Part shown: positions 33,529-44,293 of the stretch, piece after piece
Position numbering within the stretch: the first letter of the stretch is position 1
Layout of the letters: the number at the start of each line of letters is the position of its first letter
Assembly (NCBI RefSeq): GCF_034057115.1
Contig: NZ_CP139195.1
Coordinates: 3,472,001 to 3,536,000 of the forward strand
Origin: Pseudomonas sp. AN-1
Lineage (GTDB): Bacteria > Pseudomonadota > Gammaproteobacteria > Pseudomonadales > Pseudomonadaceae
DNA length: 64,000 nt
Reading direction: 5' to 3'
Position numbers and translations under genes: made by a program
Notes under the pieces: generated by a model
Seen by the model: only the letters and a program-made list of their open reading frames with translations
What the model was told of the DNA's origin: nothing
Databases searched by the model: none

Positions 33529-33918
33529 ATGGCAAAACCTGCTGCTCGTCCTCGTAAGAAAGTCAAAAAGACGGTGGTTGATGGCATCGCCCACATCCAC
33601 GCGTCCTTCAACAACACCATCGTGACCATCACCGACCGTCAGGGCAACGCTCTGAGCTGGGCGACTTCCGGTGGTTCCGGTTTCCGCGGCTCGCGCAAGA
33701 GCACTCCGTTCGCTGCCCAGGTGGCGGCCGAGCGCGCCGGTCAGGCCGCTCTGGAGTACGGCCTGAAGAACCTCGACGTCAACGTCAAGGGTCCGGGTCC
33801 GGGTCGTGAATCCGCCGTGCGTGCCCTGAACGCCTGCGGCTACAAGATTGCCAGCATCACCGACGTGACGCCGATCCCGCACAACGGGTGCCGTCCGCCG
33901 AAGAAGCGTCGCGTGTAA
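33529..33918 (+). CDS. rpsK: 30S ribosomal protein S11
   Basis: A 129-residue platform protein near the mRNA exit. [16 protein letters not shown] (about 46-61) and a C-terminal [15 protein letters not shown] are conserved. In relatives an Asn-Gly here isomerises to isoaspartate. Confidence 0.98.
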   Translation: MAKPAARPRKKVKKTVVDGIAHIHASFNNTIVTITDRQGNALSWATSGGSGFRGSRKSTPFAAQVAAERAGQAALEYGLKNLDVNVKGPGPGRESAVRALNACGYKIASITDVTPIPHNGCRPPKKRRV

Positions 33919-33934
33919 TAGGAGACAGTGAAGA

Positions 33935-34555
33935 ATGGCTCGTTACATTGGTCCGAAATGCAAACTGTCCCGTCGCGAAGGCACTGACCTGTTCCTGAAG
34001 AGCGGCGCCCGCGCTCTGGAATCCAAGTGCAATATCGAAGCGGCCCCCGGTATCCATGGCCAGCGCCGTGGTCGCCTGTCCGAGTACGGCACCCAGCTGC
34101 GCGAGAAGCAGAAGGTCCGCCGCATCTACGGCGTGCTGGAGCGTCAGTTCAGCGGTTACTACAAGGAAGCAACCCGTCGCAAGGGTTCGACCGGCGAGAA
34201 CCTGCTGCAACTGCTCGAGTGCCGCCTGGACAACGTCGTCTACCGCATGGGCTTCGGTGCCACCCGTGCCGAATCCCGCCAGCTGGTTTCGCACAAGGCC
34301 ATCACCGTCAACGGTCAGACCGTCAACATCCCGTCTTACCAGGTCAAGGCTGGCGACGTCGTCGCTGTCCGTGAAAAGGCCAAGAACCAGCTGCGTATCG
34401 CCCAGGCTCTCGAGCTGTGCGCCCAGCGTGGCCGCGTTGAGTGGGTGGAAGTTGATGCCGAGAAGAAGTCCGGCCTGTTCAAGAGCGTGCCGGCTCGCAG
34501 CGATCTGTCCGCTGACATCAACGAAAACCTGATTGTCGAGCTCTACTCCAAGTAA
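33935..34555 (+). CDS. rpsD: 30S ribosomal protein S4
   Basis: A 206-residue 16S assembly initiator and fidelity (ram) protein. It begins [16 protein letters not shown]. An S4 RNA-binding domain is at about 96-160 ([23 protein letters not shown]). In E. coli S4 represses the alpha operon. Confidence 0.98.
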   Translation: MARYIGPKCKLSRREGTDLFLKSGARALESKCNIEAAPGIHGQRRGRLSEYGTQLREKQKVRRIYGVLERQFSGYYKEATRRKGSTGENLLQLLECRLDNVVYRMGFGATRAESRQLVSHKAITVNGQTVNIPSYQVKAGDVVAVREKAKNQLRIAQALELCAQRGRVEWVEVDAEKKSGLFKSVPARSDLSADINENLIVELYSK

Positions 34556-34577
34556 GAGCTAGAAAATAGGTGCATCC

Positions 34578-35579
34578 ATGCAGAGTTCGGTAAATGAGTT
34601 TCTGACCCCCCGTCACATCGACGTTCAGGTGGTCAGCCCGACCCGCGCCAAGATCACGCTCGAGCCTCTCGAGCGCGGTTTTGGTCACACACTGGGCAAC
34701 GCGCTGCGTCGCATCCTGTTGTCCTCCATGCCTGGCTGCGCAGTGGTTGAGGCTGAAATCGATGGCGTACTCCACGAGTACAGCGCCATCGAGGGTGTGC
34801 AGGAAGATGTGATCGAGATCCTGCTCAACCTGAAAGGCCTGGCCATCAAGCTGCACGGTCGTGATGAAGTGACGCTGACCCTTTCCAAGAAGGGTCCGGG
34901 TGCGGTCACCGCTGCCGATATTCAGCTGGATCACGATGTCGAGATCGTGAACGGTGACCACGTCATCGCCAACCTGGCGGACAACGGTGCCCTGAACATG
35001 CGTCTGAAAGTGGCGCGCGGCCGTGGCTATGAGCCCGCCGACGCCCGCCAGAGCGACGAGGACGAGAGCCGTTCGATCGGCCGCCTCCAGCTCGACGCCT
35101 CGTTCAGCCCGGTCCGTCGCCTGGCCTACGTGGTGGAAAGCGCCCGTGTCGAGCAGCGTACCAACCTGGACAAGCTGGTCCTCGACCTGGAAACCAACGG
35201 TACCCTGGATCCCGAAGAGGCCATCCGTCGTGCCGCGACCATCCTGCAGCAGCAGCTGGCCGCGTTCGTCGACCTCAAGGGTGACAGCGCTCCGGTGGTG
35301 GAAGAGCAGGAAGACGAGATCGACCCGATCCTGCTGCGCCCCGTCGATGATCTGGAACTGACCGTGCGTTCGGCCAACTGCCTGAAGGCGGAGAACATCT
35401 ACTACATCGGTGACCTGATCCAGCGCACCGAAGTGGAGCTGCTCAAGACGCCGAACCTGGGCAAGAAGTCCCTGACCGAGATCAAGGACGTTCTGGCTTC
35501 CCGCGGTCTTTCCCTCGGCATGCGCCTCGACAACTGGCCGCCGGCAAGTCTGAAAAAGGATGACAAGGCGACTGCCTGA
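34578..35579 (+). CDS. rpoA: RNA polymerase alpha subunit
   Basis: A 333-residue protein. The N-terminal domain (about 1-235) dimerises and nucleates core assembly, with [22 protein letters not shown] near 28-50. The C-terminal domain (about 250-325) has the UP-element/activator helices ([28 protein letters not shown]). It lies between rpsD and rplQ as in all pseudomonads. Confidence 0.99.
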   Translation: MQSSVNEFLTPRHIDVQVVSPTRAKITLEPLERGFGHTLGNALRRILLSSMPGCAVVEAEIDGVLHEYSAIEGVQEDVIEILLNLKGLAIKLHGRDEVTLTLSKKGPGAVTAADIQLDHDVEIVNGDHVIANLADNGALNMRLKVARGRGYEPADARQSDEDESRSIGRLQLDASFSPVRRLAYVVESARVEQRTNLDKLVLDLETNGTLDPEEAIRRAATILQQQLAAFVDLKGDSAPVVEEQEDEIDPILLRPVDDLELTVRSANCLKAENIYYIGDLIQRTEVELLKTPNLGKKSLTEIKDVLASRGLSLGMRLDNWPPASLKKDDKATA

Positions 35580-35624
35580 TCGTCCCTGATAACCGAACTC
35601 AAGGTTTGGTAAGGAATTTCAATC

Positions 35625-36014
35625 ATGCGTCATCGTAAAAGTGGCCGTCACCTGAGCCGCACCAGCGCACACCGCAATGCCATGTTCCAGAACATGGCGG
35701 TGTCGCTGTTCGAACACGAGCTGATCAAGACCACCCTGCCCAAGGCGAAGGAGCTGCGTCGCGTTGCCGAGCCGCTGATCACCCTGGCCAAGGAAGACAG
35801 CGTCGCCAACCGTCGTCTGGCTTTCGACCGCACCCGCTCCAAGGCTGCTGTCGGCAAGCTGTTCAACGAGCTGGGCAAGCGCTACGCCAACCGTCCGGGC
35901 GGCTACCTGCGCATCCTCAAGTGCGGTTTCCGCGCTGGCGACAACGCGCCCATGGCGTACGTCGAGCTGGTTGATCGTCCGGTTGCCGGTGCTGTGGAAG
36001 CAGCTGCCGAGTAA
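35625..36014 (+). CDS. rplQ: 50S ribosomal protein L17
   Basis: A 129-residue tunnel-exit protein. [20 protein letters not shown] is the family N-terminus. Last gene of the alpha operon, followed 18 nt later by an intrinsic terminator. Confidence 0.98.
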   Translation: MRHRKSGRHLSRTSAHRNAMFQNMAVSLFEHELIKTTLPKAKELRRVAEPLITLAKEDSVANRRLAFDRTRSKAAVGKLFNELGKRYANRPGGYLRILKCGFRAGDNAPMAYVELVDRPVAGAVEAAAE

Positions 36015-36032
36015 GTTCGGGTGATTCACAAG

Positions 36033-36059
36033 AAGCCGGGCCCAGTGCCCGGCTTTTTG
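36033..36059 (+). terminator. Alpha-operon terminator
   Basis: AAGCCGGGC (36033-36041), loop CCAGT, GCCCGGCTT (36047-36055), then TTTG. A canonical intrinsic terminator for rplQ. Confidence 0.92.
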
Positions 36060-36110
36060 TTGCCCGCGTTTTCTGCCCGGGGCAGAGCCGGCGCGCGCGG
36101 CTTGCGGATG

Positions 36111-36143
36111 CGACAAGGCCGGGCTTGATGCCCGGCCTTGTCG
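36111..36143. terminator. Second GCCGGGC hairpin, between rplQ and uvrA
   Basis: CGACAAGGCCGGGC (36111-36124), loop TTGAT, GCCCGGCCTTGTCG (36130-36143). A 14-bp perfect stem with no T-run on either strand. It lies 26 bp from the uvrA 3' end and so could protect or end that transcript. Its core resembles the alpha-operon terminator. Confidence 0.6.
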
Positions 36144-36169
36144 TGTACGGCTGGCGTTCCGCGCAGGAG

Positions 36170-39004
<2,835 letters not shown>

Positions 39005-39036
39005 TGCAGCCTCGCATGGCGGGCGGAAAAGCCCGG

Positions 39037-39066
39037 AGTATACGGCTGCCGTCTGCCGGGCGGCAA
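39037..39066 (-). promoter_or_regulatory. Possible uvrA promoter
   Basis: On the minus strand, TTGCCG (39066-39061), 18-bp spacer, TATACT (39042-39037), about 33 bp upstream of the uvrA GTG. The -10 is good and the -35 weak. Confidence 0.45.
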
Positions 39067-39133
39067 AGCGCCGCGCCTGTGCCGGCGGCGGCGGTGCTGC
39101 TAGAATTGCGCCCCCGTTTTTCGAGGTGAAGTC

Positions 39134-40519
39134 ATGCACGATCCGCACTCCGAGCGCATGAGTCCGACCGAGCAGCGTGCGGCTGCCGGTCTGGCCTCGG
39201 TATTCGCCTTCCGCATGCTCGGCATGTTCATGGTGCTGCCGGTGCTGGCGACCTACGGCCAGGATCTGGCCGGTGCCACGCCGTTGCTGATCGGCCTGGC
39301 CATCGGCGCCTACGGCCTGACCCAGGCCGTGCTGCAGATCCCCTTCGGCATCCTCTCCGACCGCATCGGCCGCCTGCCGGTGATCTACGTCGGCCTGCTG
39401 ATCTTCGCCGCCGGCGCGGCGCTGGCGGCCAGCGCCGACTCCATCTGGGGGGTGATCGCCGGCCGGGTGCTGCAGGGCGCCGGCGCCATCTCGGCGGCGG
39501 TGATGGCGCTGCTCTCCGATCTCACCCGCGAGCAGCACCGCACCAAGGCCATGGCCATGATCGGCATGAGCATCGGCCTGTCGTTCGCCGCCGCCATGGT
39601 CATCGGCCCGCTGCTGACCCGCGCCTTCGGTCTGGCCGGGCTGTTCTGGGTCACCGCCGGCATGGCCCTGTTCGGCATCCTGATCATCGCCGTGCTGGTG
39701 CCCAGGCCGCAGAGCGCCCTGCAGCACCGCGAGTCCGGCGTGGCCCGCCAGGCGCTGTGGCCGACCTTGCGCGATGGCCAGCTGCTGCGCCTGGACTTCG
39801 GCATCGCCGCGCTGCACGCCATCCTGATGGCCAGCTTCGTCGCCCTGCCGCTGGCGCTGGTCGAGCAGGGCGGGCTGCCGAAGGAGGAGCACTGGTGGGT
39901 CTACCTGGTCGGCCTGCTGGTCGGCTTCTTCGCCATGATTCCGTTCATCATCTACGGCGAGAAGCGCCGGCAGATGCGCCGCGTGCTGGTCGGTGCGGTC
40001 GGCGTGCTGCTGCTCTGCGAGCTGTTCTTCTGGCAGCTCGGCAACAGCCTGGTCGCGCTGGTGATCGGCACCCTGGTGTTCTTCACCGCCTTCAACCTGC
40101 TGGAGGCCTCGCTGCCGTCGCTGATCAGCAAGATGGCACCGGCCGGCGGCAAGGGCACGGCGATGGGCGTGTATTCCACCAGCCAGTTCCTCGGCGCCGC
40201 CCTCGGCGGCCTGCTCGGCGGCTGGCTGTTCCAGCAGGGCGGGGTGGCCGCCGTGTTCCTCGGCTGTGCGCTGCTCGCTGCCCTGTGGCTGGGGTTTGCT
40301 GCTACTATGCGCGAACCGCCGTATGTGACCAGTCTGCGCCTGTCGCTGTCGCCCGAAGCGCTGCGCGAGGCGGGGCTGGTAGAGCGTCTGAAGGCAGTGC
40401 CCGGCGTGGCCGATGCTGTCGTGGTGGCCGAGGAGGCCGCCCTGTATGTCAAGCTGGATGCCCAACAAGTGGATCGCACGTCCATCGAGCGCCTGGTCAA
40501 TCCGGCGCCGACGTGCTGA
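39134..40519 (+). CDS. MFS transporter with a C-terminal soluble domain
   Basis: A 461-residue inner-membrane transporter with about 12 helices. The MFS motif A lies between TM2 and TM3 ([13 protein letters not shown], about 76-88). After the last helix (about residue 390) is a 65-70-residue soluble tail, with an [20 protein letters not shown] segment, that looks like a small alpha/beta regulatory or metal/ligand-binding domain. Substrate is unknown; the drug-efflux (YajR-like) MFS branch is a possibility. SD GAGGTGAAG precedes ATG 39134. Divergent from uvrA and 17 bp upstream of ssb, an order shared with PAO1 (from memory). Confidence 0.85.
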   Translation: MHDPHSERMSPTEQRAAAGLASVFAFRMLGMFMVLPVLATYGQDLAGATPLLIGLAIGAYGLTQAVLQIPFGILSDRIGRLPVIYVGLLIFAAGAALAASADSIWGVIAGRVLQGAGAISAAVMALLSDLTREQHRTKAMAMIGMSIGLSFAAAMVIGPLLTRAFGLAGLFWVTAGMALFGILIIAVLVPRPQSALQHRESGVARQALWPTLRDGQLLRLDFGIAALHAILMASFVALPLALVEQGGLPKEEHWWVYLVGLLVGFFAMIPFIIYGEKRRQMRRVLVGAVGVLLLCELFFWQLGNSLVALVIGTLVFFTAFNLLEASLPSLISKMAPAGGKGTAMGVYSTSQFLGAALGGLLGGWLFQQGGVAAVFLGCALLAALWLGFAATMREPPYVTSLRLSLSPEALREAGLVERLKAVPGVADAVVVAEEAALYVKLDAQQVDRTSIERLVNPAPTC

Positions 40520-40536
40520 AGCCTTAGGAGAAAGTC

Positions 40537-41040
40537 ATGGCTCGCGGAGTCAACAAAGTCATTCTGGTGGGTAACGTCGGGGGCGACCCGGAAACCCGTT
40601 ACCTGCCCAACGGCAATGCAGTGACCAACATCACCCTGGCCACCAGCGACAGCTGGAAGGACAAGCAGACCGGCCAGCTGCAGGAGCGCACCGAGTGGCA
40701 CCGGGTGGTGTTCTTCGGCAAGGTCGCCGAGATCGCCGGCGAGTACCTGCGCAAGGGCTCCCAGGTCTACGTCGAGGGCCGCCTGCAGACCCGCAAGTGG
40801 CAGGACCAGTCCGGCCAGGACCGCTACACCACCGAGATCGTGGTCGACATGGGCGGCCAGATGCAGCTGCTCGGCAGCCGCGGCGGCAACGCCGAGGGCG
40901 GTGACTACGCCCAGCGTCCGGCGCGCCCGCAGCGCGAGCCGCAGCAGCAGGCGCCGCGCGAGTCGCGTCCGGCCCCGCAGCAGCCGGCCGCCCAGCCGGC
41001 GCCGGACTACGACAGCTTCGACGACGATATCCCGTTCTGA
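40537..41040 (+). CDS. ssb: Single-stranded DNA-binding protein
   Basis: A 167-residue protein. The OB-fold (about 1-110) begins [21 protein letters not shown]. It is followed by a Gln/Pro/Arg-rich linker (about 118-155) and the acidic protein-interaction tip ending DSFDDDIPF, which recruits RecO, PriA, RecG and others. SD GGAGAAAG precedes ATG 40537. Neighbouring uvrA suggests a DNA-repair locus. Confidence 0.98.
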   Translation: MARGVNKVILVGNVGGDPETRYLPNGNAVTNITLATSDSWKDKQTGQLQERTEWHRVVFFGKVAEIAGEYLRKGSQVYVEGRLQTRKWQDQSGQDRYTTEIVVDMGGQMQLLGSRGGNAEGGDYAQRPARPQREPQQQAPRESRPAPQQPAAQPAPDYDSFDDDIPF

Positions 41041-41059
41041 GCCGAGGCAGTCCATCACC

Positions 41060-41944
41060 ATGCGCATGCGCCTGATGCTGCTGGGCGGCGGTAATGCCCT
41101 GGGACAGGCGCTGCTGCGCCAGGGGGCTGAAGAGAACGTCGAGTTCCTCGCCCCGGTGCCGCCGCCGCAGGGCTGGGACCCGGCCAGCCTGACCGTGCTG
41201 CTCGACGAGCAGCGCCCGGACGCGCTGGTCAACTTGGCCTACTACCACGACTGGTTCCAGGCCGAGCAGATCGAGGCCGAACGGCTGTTCGTCCAGGAGC
41301 GCGCCATCGACCGCCTGGCCGAGCTGTGCCTGCACCACGAGATCGTCCTGCTGCAGCCGTCCAGCTACAAGGTGTTCGACGGCGCCCGCGCCACCGCCTA
41401 CAGCGAGAAGGACGACATCCACCCGCTGAGCCTGCGCGGCCAGGCGCTATGGCACTTCGAGCAGAGCGTGCGGGCCATCTGCCCGCGGCACATCCTGCTG
41501 CGTTTCGGCTGGCTGCTCGACGAGAGTCCGGAGGGGCGCATGGGCCGTCTGCTCCGGTGGGCGGAGAGCGGCGAGCCGCTGTGCCTCGCCGACGACCGAC
41601 GCGGCAACCCGACCCCGGTGGACGACGCCGCGCGGGTGATCCTCGCGGTGCTCAAGCAGCTCGACTGCAATGCGCCGCTGTGGGGCACCTACCACTATGG
41701 CGGCATCGAGGCGACCACCAGCCTGGCCATGGGCCAGGCCACCCTGGCCGAGGCGCGCCGCCATCGCCCGGACATCCCCCAGGACTTCACCCCGCAGGCC
41801 CACGCCGAGCGTCCCGACGCGCCGGAAGAACCGCAGCATGCGGTGCTCGCCTGCCGGAAGATCCTCAACACCTTCGGCATCAAGCCGCGCGCCTGGCGCG
41901 CCGCCCTGCCGGCCGTCGTGGACCGCTACTACCGTCATGTCTGA
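41060..41944 (+). CDS. RmlD-like sugar-nucleotide-binding protein, apparent pseudoenzyme
   Basis: A 294-residue Rossmann-fold protein related to dTDP-4-dehydrorhamnose reductase. ATG 41060 gives MRMRLMLLGGGNALG, with the nucleotide-binding glycines at 9-15. The segment that normally carries the catalytic YxxxK reads HPLSLRGQALWH (121-132), so Arg126 and Leu130 replace Tyr and Lys. It therefore probably binds NAD(P)(H) or sugar nucleotide without reductase chemistry. It lies directly upstream of, and overlaps by 8 bp, an intact epimerase, so a heteromeric or regulatory partnership is inferred. Confidence 0.75.
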   Translation: MRMRLMLLGGGNALGQALLRQGAEENVEFLAPVPPPQGWDPASLTVLLDEQRPDALVNLAYYHDWFQAEQIEAERLFVQERAIDRLAELCLHHEIVLLQPSSYKVFDGARATAYSEKDDIHPLSLRGQALWHFEQSVRAICPRHILLRFGWLLDESPEGRMGRLLRWAESGEPLCLADDRRGNPTPVDDAARVILAVLKQLDCNAPLWGTYHYGGIEATTSLAMGQATLAEARRHRPDIPQDFTPQAHAERPDAPEEPQHAVLACRKILNTFGIKPRAWRAALPAVVDRYYRHV

Positions 41945-42866
41945 TACCCTGATCCTGGTCACCGGCGGCGCCGGCTTCATCGGCTCGCACCTGGCCGATG
42001 CCCTGCTGGCGCGCGGCCACCGCGTGCGCGTGCTGGACAACCTGTCCACCGGCAAGCGCGCCAACCTGCCGCTGGACAACCCGCGCCTCGAGCTGGTCGA
42101 GGGCGACGTGGCCGACATCGGGGCGGTGCGGGCGGCGCTGGCTGGTTGCACCGCGGTGGCCCACCTGGCGGCGGTGGCCTCGGTGCAGGCCTCGGTGGAC
42201 GATCCGGTCGGCACCCACCAGAGCAACTTCATCGGCACCCTCAACCTGTGCGAGGCCATGCGCGAGCAGGGCGTGCGCCGGGTGCTGTTCGCCTCCAGCG
42301 CGGCGGTGTACGGGCAGAACGGCGAAGGCACGGCCATCGACGAGGACACCCCCAAGGCGCCGCTGACCCCCTACGCCGCGGACAAGCTGGCCAGCGAGCA
42401 TTACCTCGACTTCTACCGCCGCCAGCATGGCCTGGAACCGGCGATCTTCCGCTTCTTCAACATCTTCGGCCCGCGCCAGGATCCGTCCTCGCCGTATTCC
42501 GGGGTGATCAGCATCTTCGCCGAGCGCGCGCTGGCCGGCCTGCCGATCAGCGTGTTCGGCGACGGCGAGCAGACCCGCGACTTCGTCTACGTTGCCGACC
42601 TGGTGACGCTGCTGGTGCAGGCGCTGGAGGCGCCGCAGGTGGAAGCGGGGGCGGTGAACGTCGGCCTCGATCGCGCCACCAGCCTCAACCAGCTGCTGGC
42701 GGCGCTGGCGGACATCCTCGGTAACCTGCCGCCGGTGACCCATGGCGAGGCGCGTGCCGGCGATATCCGCCACTCGCGGGCGGACAACCGGCGCCTGCTG
42801 GCGCGCTTCGTCTTCTCCGAGCCGACACCGCTGCGCGACGGGCTGGCGCGGCTGCTCGGCCGCTGA
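41937..42866 (+). CDS. NAD-dependent sugar-nucleotide epimerase/dehydratase
   Basis: A 309-residue extended short-chain dehydrogenase/reductase of the UDP-glucose 4-epimerase type. The NAD-binding GGAGFIGSHL is at 10-19, the active Ser region SSAAVYG at 120-126, and Tyr146/Lys150 in PYAADK are intact. Substrate cannot be read from sequence; UDP-hexose or UDP-uronate are plausible. It overlaps the upstream pseudoenzyme-like gene by 8 bp. PAO1 has, from memory, a homologous pair next to oprG (PA4069-PA4068). A bidirectional terminator follows. Confidence 0.88.
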   Translation: MSDTLILVTGGAGFIGSHLADALLARGHRVRVLDNLSTGKRANLPLDNPRLELVEGDVADIGAVRAALAGCTAVAHLAAVASVQASVDDPVGTHQSNFIGTLNLCEAMREQGVRRVLFASSAAVYGQNGEGTAIDEDTPKAPLTPYAADKLASEHYLDFYRRQHGLEPAIFRFFNIFGPRQDPSSPYSGVISIFAERALAGLPISVFGDGEQTRDFVYVADLVTLLVQALEAPQVEAGAVNVGLDRATSLNQLLAALADILGNLPPVTHGEARAGDIRHSRADNRRLLARFVFSEPTPLRDGLARLLGR

Positions 42867-42910
42867 GCTGGTGTTGTCCGGCGCCTGTTGCAGCGGGTGG
42901 GCGGGATGGC

Positions 42911-42950
42911 AGAAACGACAAAGGCACCTTGCGGTGCCTTTGTCGTTTCT
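42911..42950. terminator. Bidirectional terminator between the epimerase and oprG
   Basis: AGAAACGACAAAGGCACC (42911-42928), loop TTGC, GGTGCCTTTGTCGTTTCT (42933-42950). An 18-bp perfect stem with A-rich and T-rich outer parts that serves both convergent transcripts. Confidence 0.93.
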
Positions 42951-42971
42951 ATCGCCGCTGGGGTGACGGGA

Positions 42972-43640
42972 TCAGAACTTGTAGCCGAGGCCGACCATGT
43001 AGACCCACGGGTCGATGTCGACGTCGACGCTGACCTTGCCAGCACCTGCCAGATCGGCAGTGGCTTCGGTGTCGATGTCGATCCAGCGCAGCTGGGCGTT
43101 GAGCATGATGTTGTCGCTCAGCATGAAGTCGGCGCCGACCTGGGCTGCCAGGCCCCAGGAGTCGTCCAGCTCGAGGTTGCTGAAGCCTTGGCCGGTACGA
43201 GTGCTGTTCAGGTCTTCGTCGAAGAAGGTGGTGTAGTTGATGCCCAGGCCGACATAGGGCTGCACGGTGGACTTGCTGTCCAGCGGGTAGTAGACGGCGC
43301 TGAGGGTCGGCGGCAGGTGCTTGACGTCGGCGAAGCTGCCATCGAGACCACCCAGACCTTTCAGGCCTACGCTGTGTTCGAACGGAGTGGCGGCCAGCAG
43401 CTCGATGCCGACCTTGTCGGTGACCATGTAGACGAAGTTCAGGCCCAGCTGGGTGTCGCTGTCCAGAGTGGCCTGACCACCGAGCGGAGCTCCATTCAGC
43501 TTCACAGCAGAGCTGTCTTCGTTCGGGTCGACGGTGATGGCACCAGCGCGGGCGATGATGTCACCAGCCTCGAAAGCCTGGGCAAAGGGAGCAGCGACGG
43601 CCAGGGCCAGCAGGGAAGCGGTGAGAGTCTTGCGGATCAT
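42972..43640 (-). CDS. oprG: OmpW-family outer membrane protein OprG
   Basis: A 222-residue eight-stranded beta-barrel. The signal peptide is about residues 1-22 (MIRKTLTASLLALAVAAPF, cut after AQA). The barrel ends in Phe (GLGYKF), the outer-membrane assembly signal. OmpW proteins let small hydrophobic molecules diffuse laterally into the membrane; OprG is linked to anaerobic growth and to ANR in P. aeruginosa. Codon usage is less GC-rich than adjoining genes, as expected for a highly expressed porin. An ANR-type box and -10 element lie upstream, and a shared terminator downstream. Confidence 0.93.
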   Translation of the reverse strand: MIRKTLTASLLALAVAAPFAQAFEAGDIIARAGAITVDPNEDSSAVKLNGAPLGGQATLDSDTQLGLNFVYMVTDKVGIELLAATPFEHSVGLKGLGGLDGSFADVKHLPPTLSAVYYPLDSKSTVQPYVGLGINYTTFFDEDLNSTRTGQGFSNLELDDSWGLAAQVGADFMLSDNIMLNAQLRWIDIDTEATADLAGAGKVSVDVDIDPWVYMVGLGYKF

Positions 43641-43680
43641 GGGAGAACTCCATCCAGATGTTCTGTATCGACTGGTGCCT

Positions 43681-43723
43681 ATGCTAGCGGCCGGCCAGCA
43701 GTGGCTGCGTTGATCCAGCTCAA
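43681..43723 (-). promoter_or_regulatory. ANR/FNR box and -10 of oprG
   Basis: On the minus strand TTGAG-CTGG-ATCAA (43723-43710) matches the ANR/FNR consensus TTGAT-N4-ATCAA at 9 of 10 defined positions. A -10-like TAGCAT is at 43686-43681. If transcription starts near 43674, the box centre (43716.5) is about 42 bp upstream, the class II activator position. This supports oxygen-limitation control of oprG. Confidence 0.8.
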
Positions 43724-43754
43724 CAATGGTCTACAGGAATATCAACGCGTTGCC

Positions 43755-44273
43755 TCATTCTTGCGGCAGTTCATACGGGCGGATGCGCTCGGCCTGCAGC
43801 TGGTAGCCGGCCTCGGCCAGCTCGCTGCTGCTGTGCGCGACGCGCAGCGTTCCCTCGATCCAGAACGGCTGCCAGAGGTCGTCGAGTGCCAGCTCCTGGG
43901 TGGTGCGCACGTGGACGATCTGGTTGGAGGGCGGCGGCGGCACGTGGATGCAGGCACCGAACCAGGGCACCAGGAGGAACTCGCGCACCCGACCGGCGGC
44001 GTCGAGGTCCAGCGGCACCACGTAGCCGGGGATGCGCACCCGCTGGCCGTCCAGCGCCTCGACCACCGGGGCGGCTGGCGACTGCTGGGCGGCCGCCGGG
44101 CCGCTTTCCGCCGCCAGCGCGTCGGCCAGCTGCGAGAGGTCGTGGAAGGCCTGCGGCGGCGGGGGCGGCGGCGCGCCTTCGGGGATCAGCTCCTGCCAGC
44201 TCAGGGTGCGCAGCGGCTCGGCCAGCAGCGGGGTGGCCAGCAGGGCCAGGGACAGCAGCAGCGCGCGCAGCAT
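43755..44273 (-). CDS. DUF3299 periplasmic protein of the zinc operon
   Basis: A 172-residue protein with an N-terminal signal peptide (about 1-17, MLRALLLSLALLATPLLA). A Pro-rich patch (about 30-37) precedes the DUF3299 core: RIPGYVVPLDL, then WFGACIHVPPPPSNQIVHV (about 120-140). Its biochemical role is not established. It is the last gene of an operon with DUF2796, an ABC ATPase and an FtsX-like permease; DUF3299 occurs in zinc/metal-responsive contexts. From memory its PAO1 counterpart is PA4066. Confidence 0.82.
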   Translation of the reverse strand: MLRALLLSLALLATPLLAEPLRTLSWQELIPEGAPPPPPPQAFHDLSQLADALAAESGPAAAQQSPAAPVVEALDGQRVRIPGYVVPLDLDAAGRVREFLLVPWFGACIHVPPPPSNQIVHVRTTQELALDDLWQPFWIEGTLRVAHSSSELAEAGYQLQAERIRPYELPQE

Positions 44274-44293
44274 GGCGAATCTCCAGGAGGGGG

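Noticed and set aside
39005..39133. LexA (SOS) box in front of uvrA
   Set aside because: I looked for CTG-N10-CAG with an AT-rich centre in the uvrA-MFS gap on both strands and found none.
39005..40468. Open frame extending uvrA about 490 codons upstream
   Set aside because: It runs antisense to the MFS gene. The family N-terminus [14 protein letters not shown] begins at GTG 39004 and the UvrA length is then normal.
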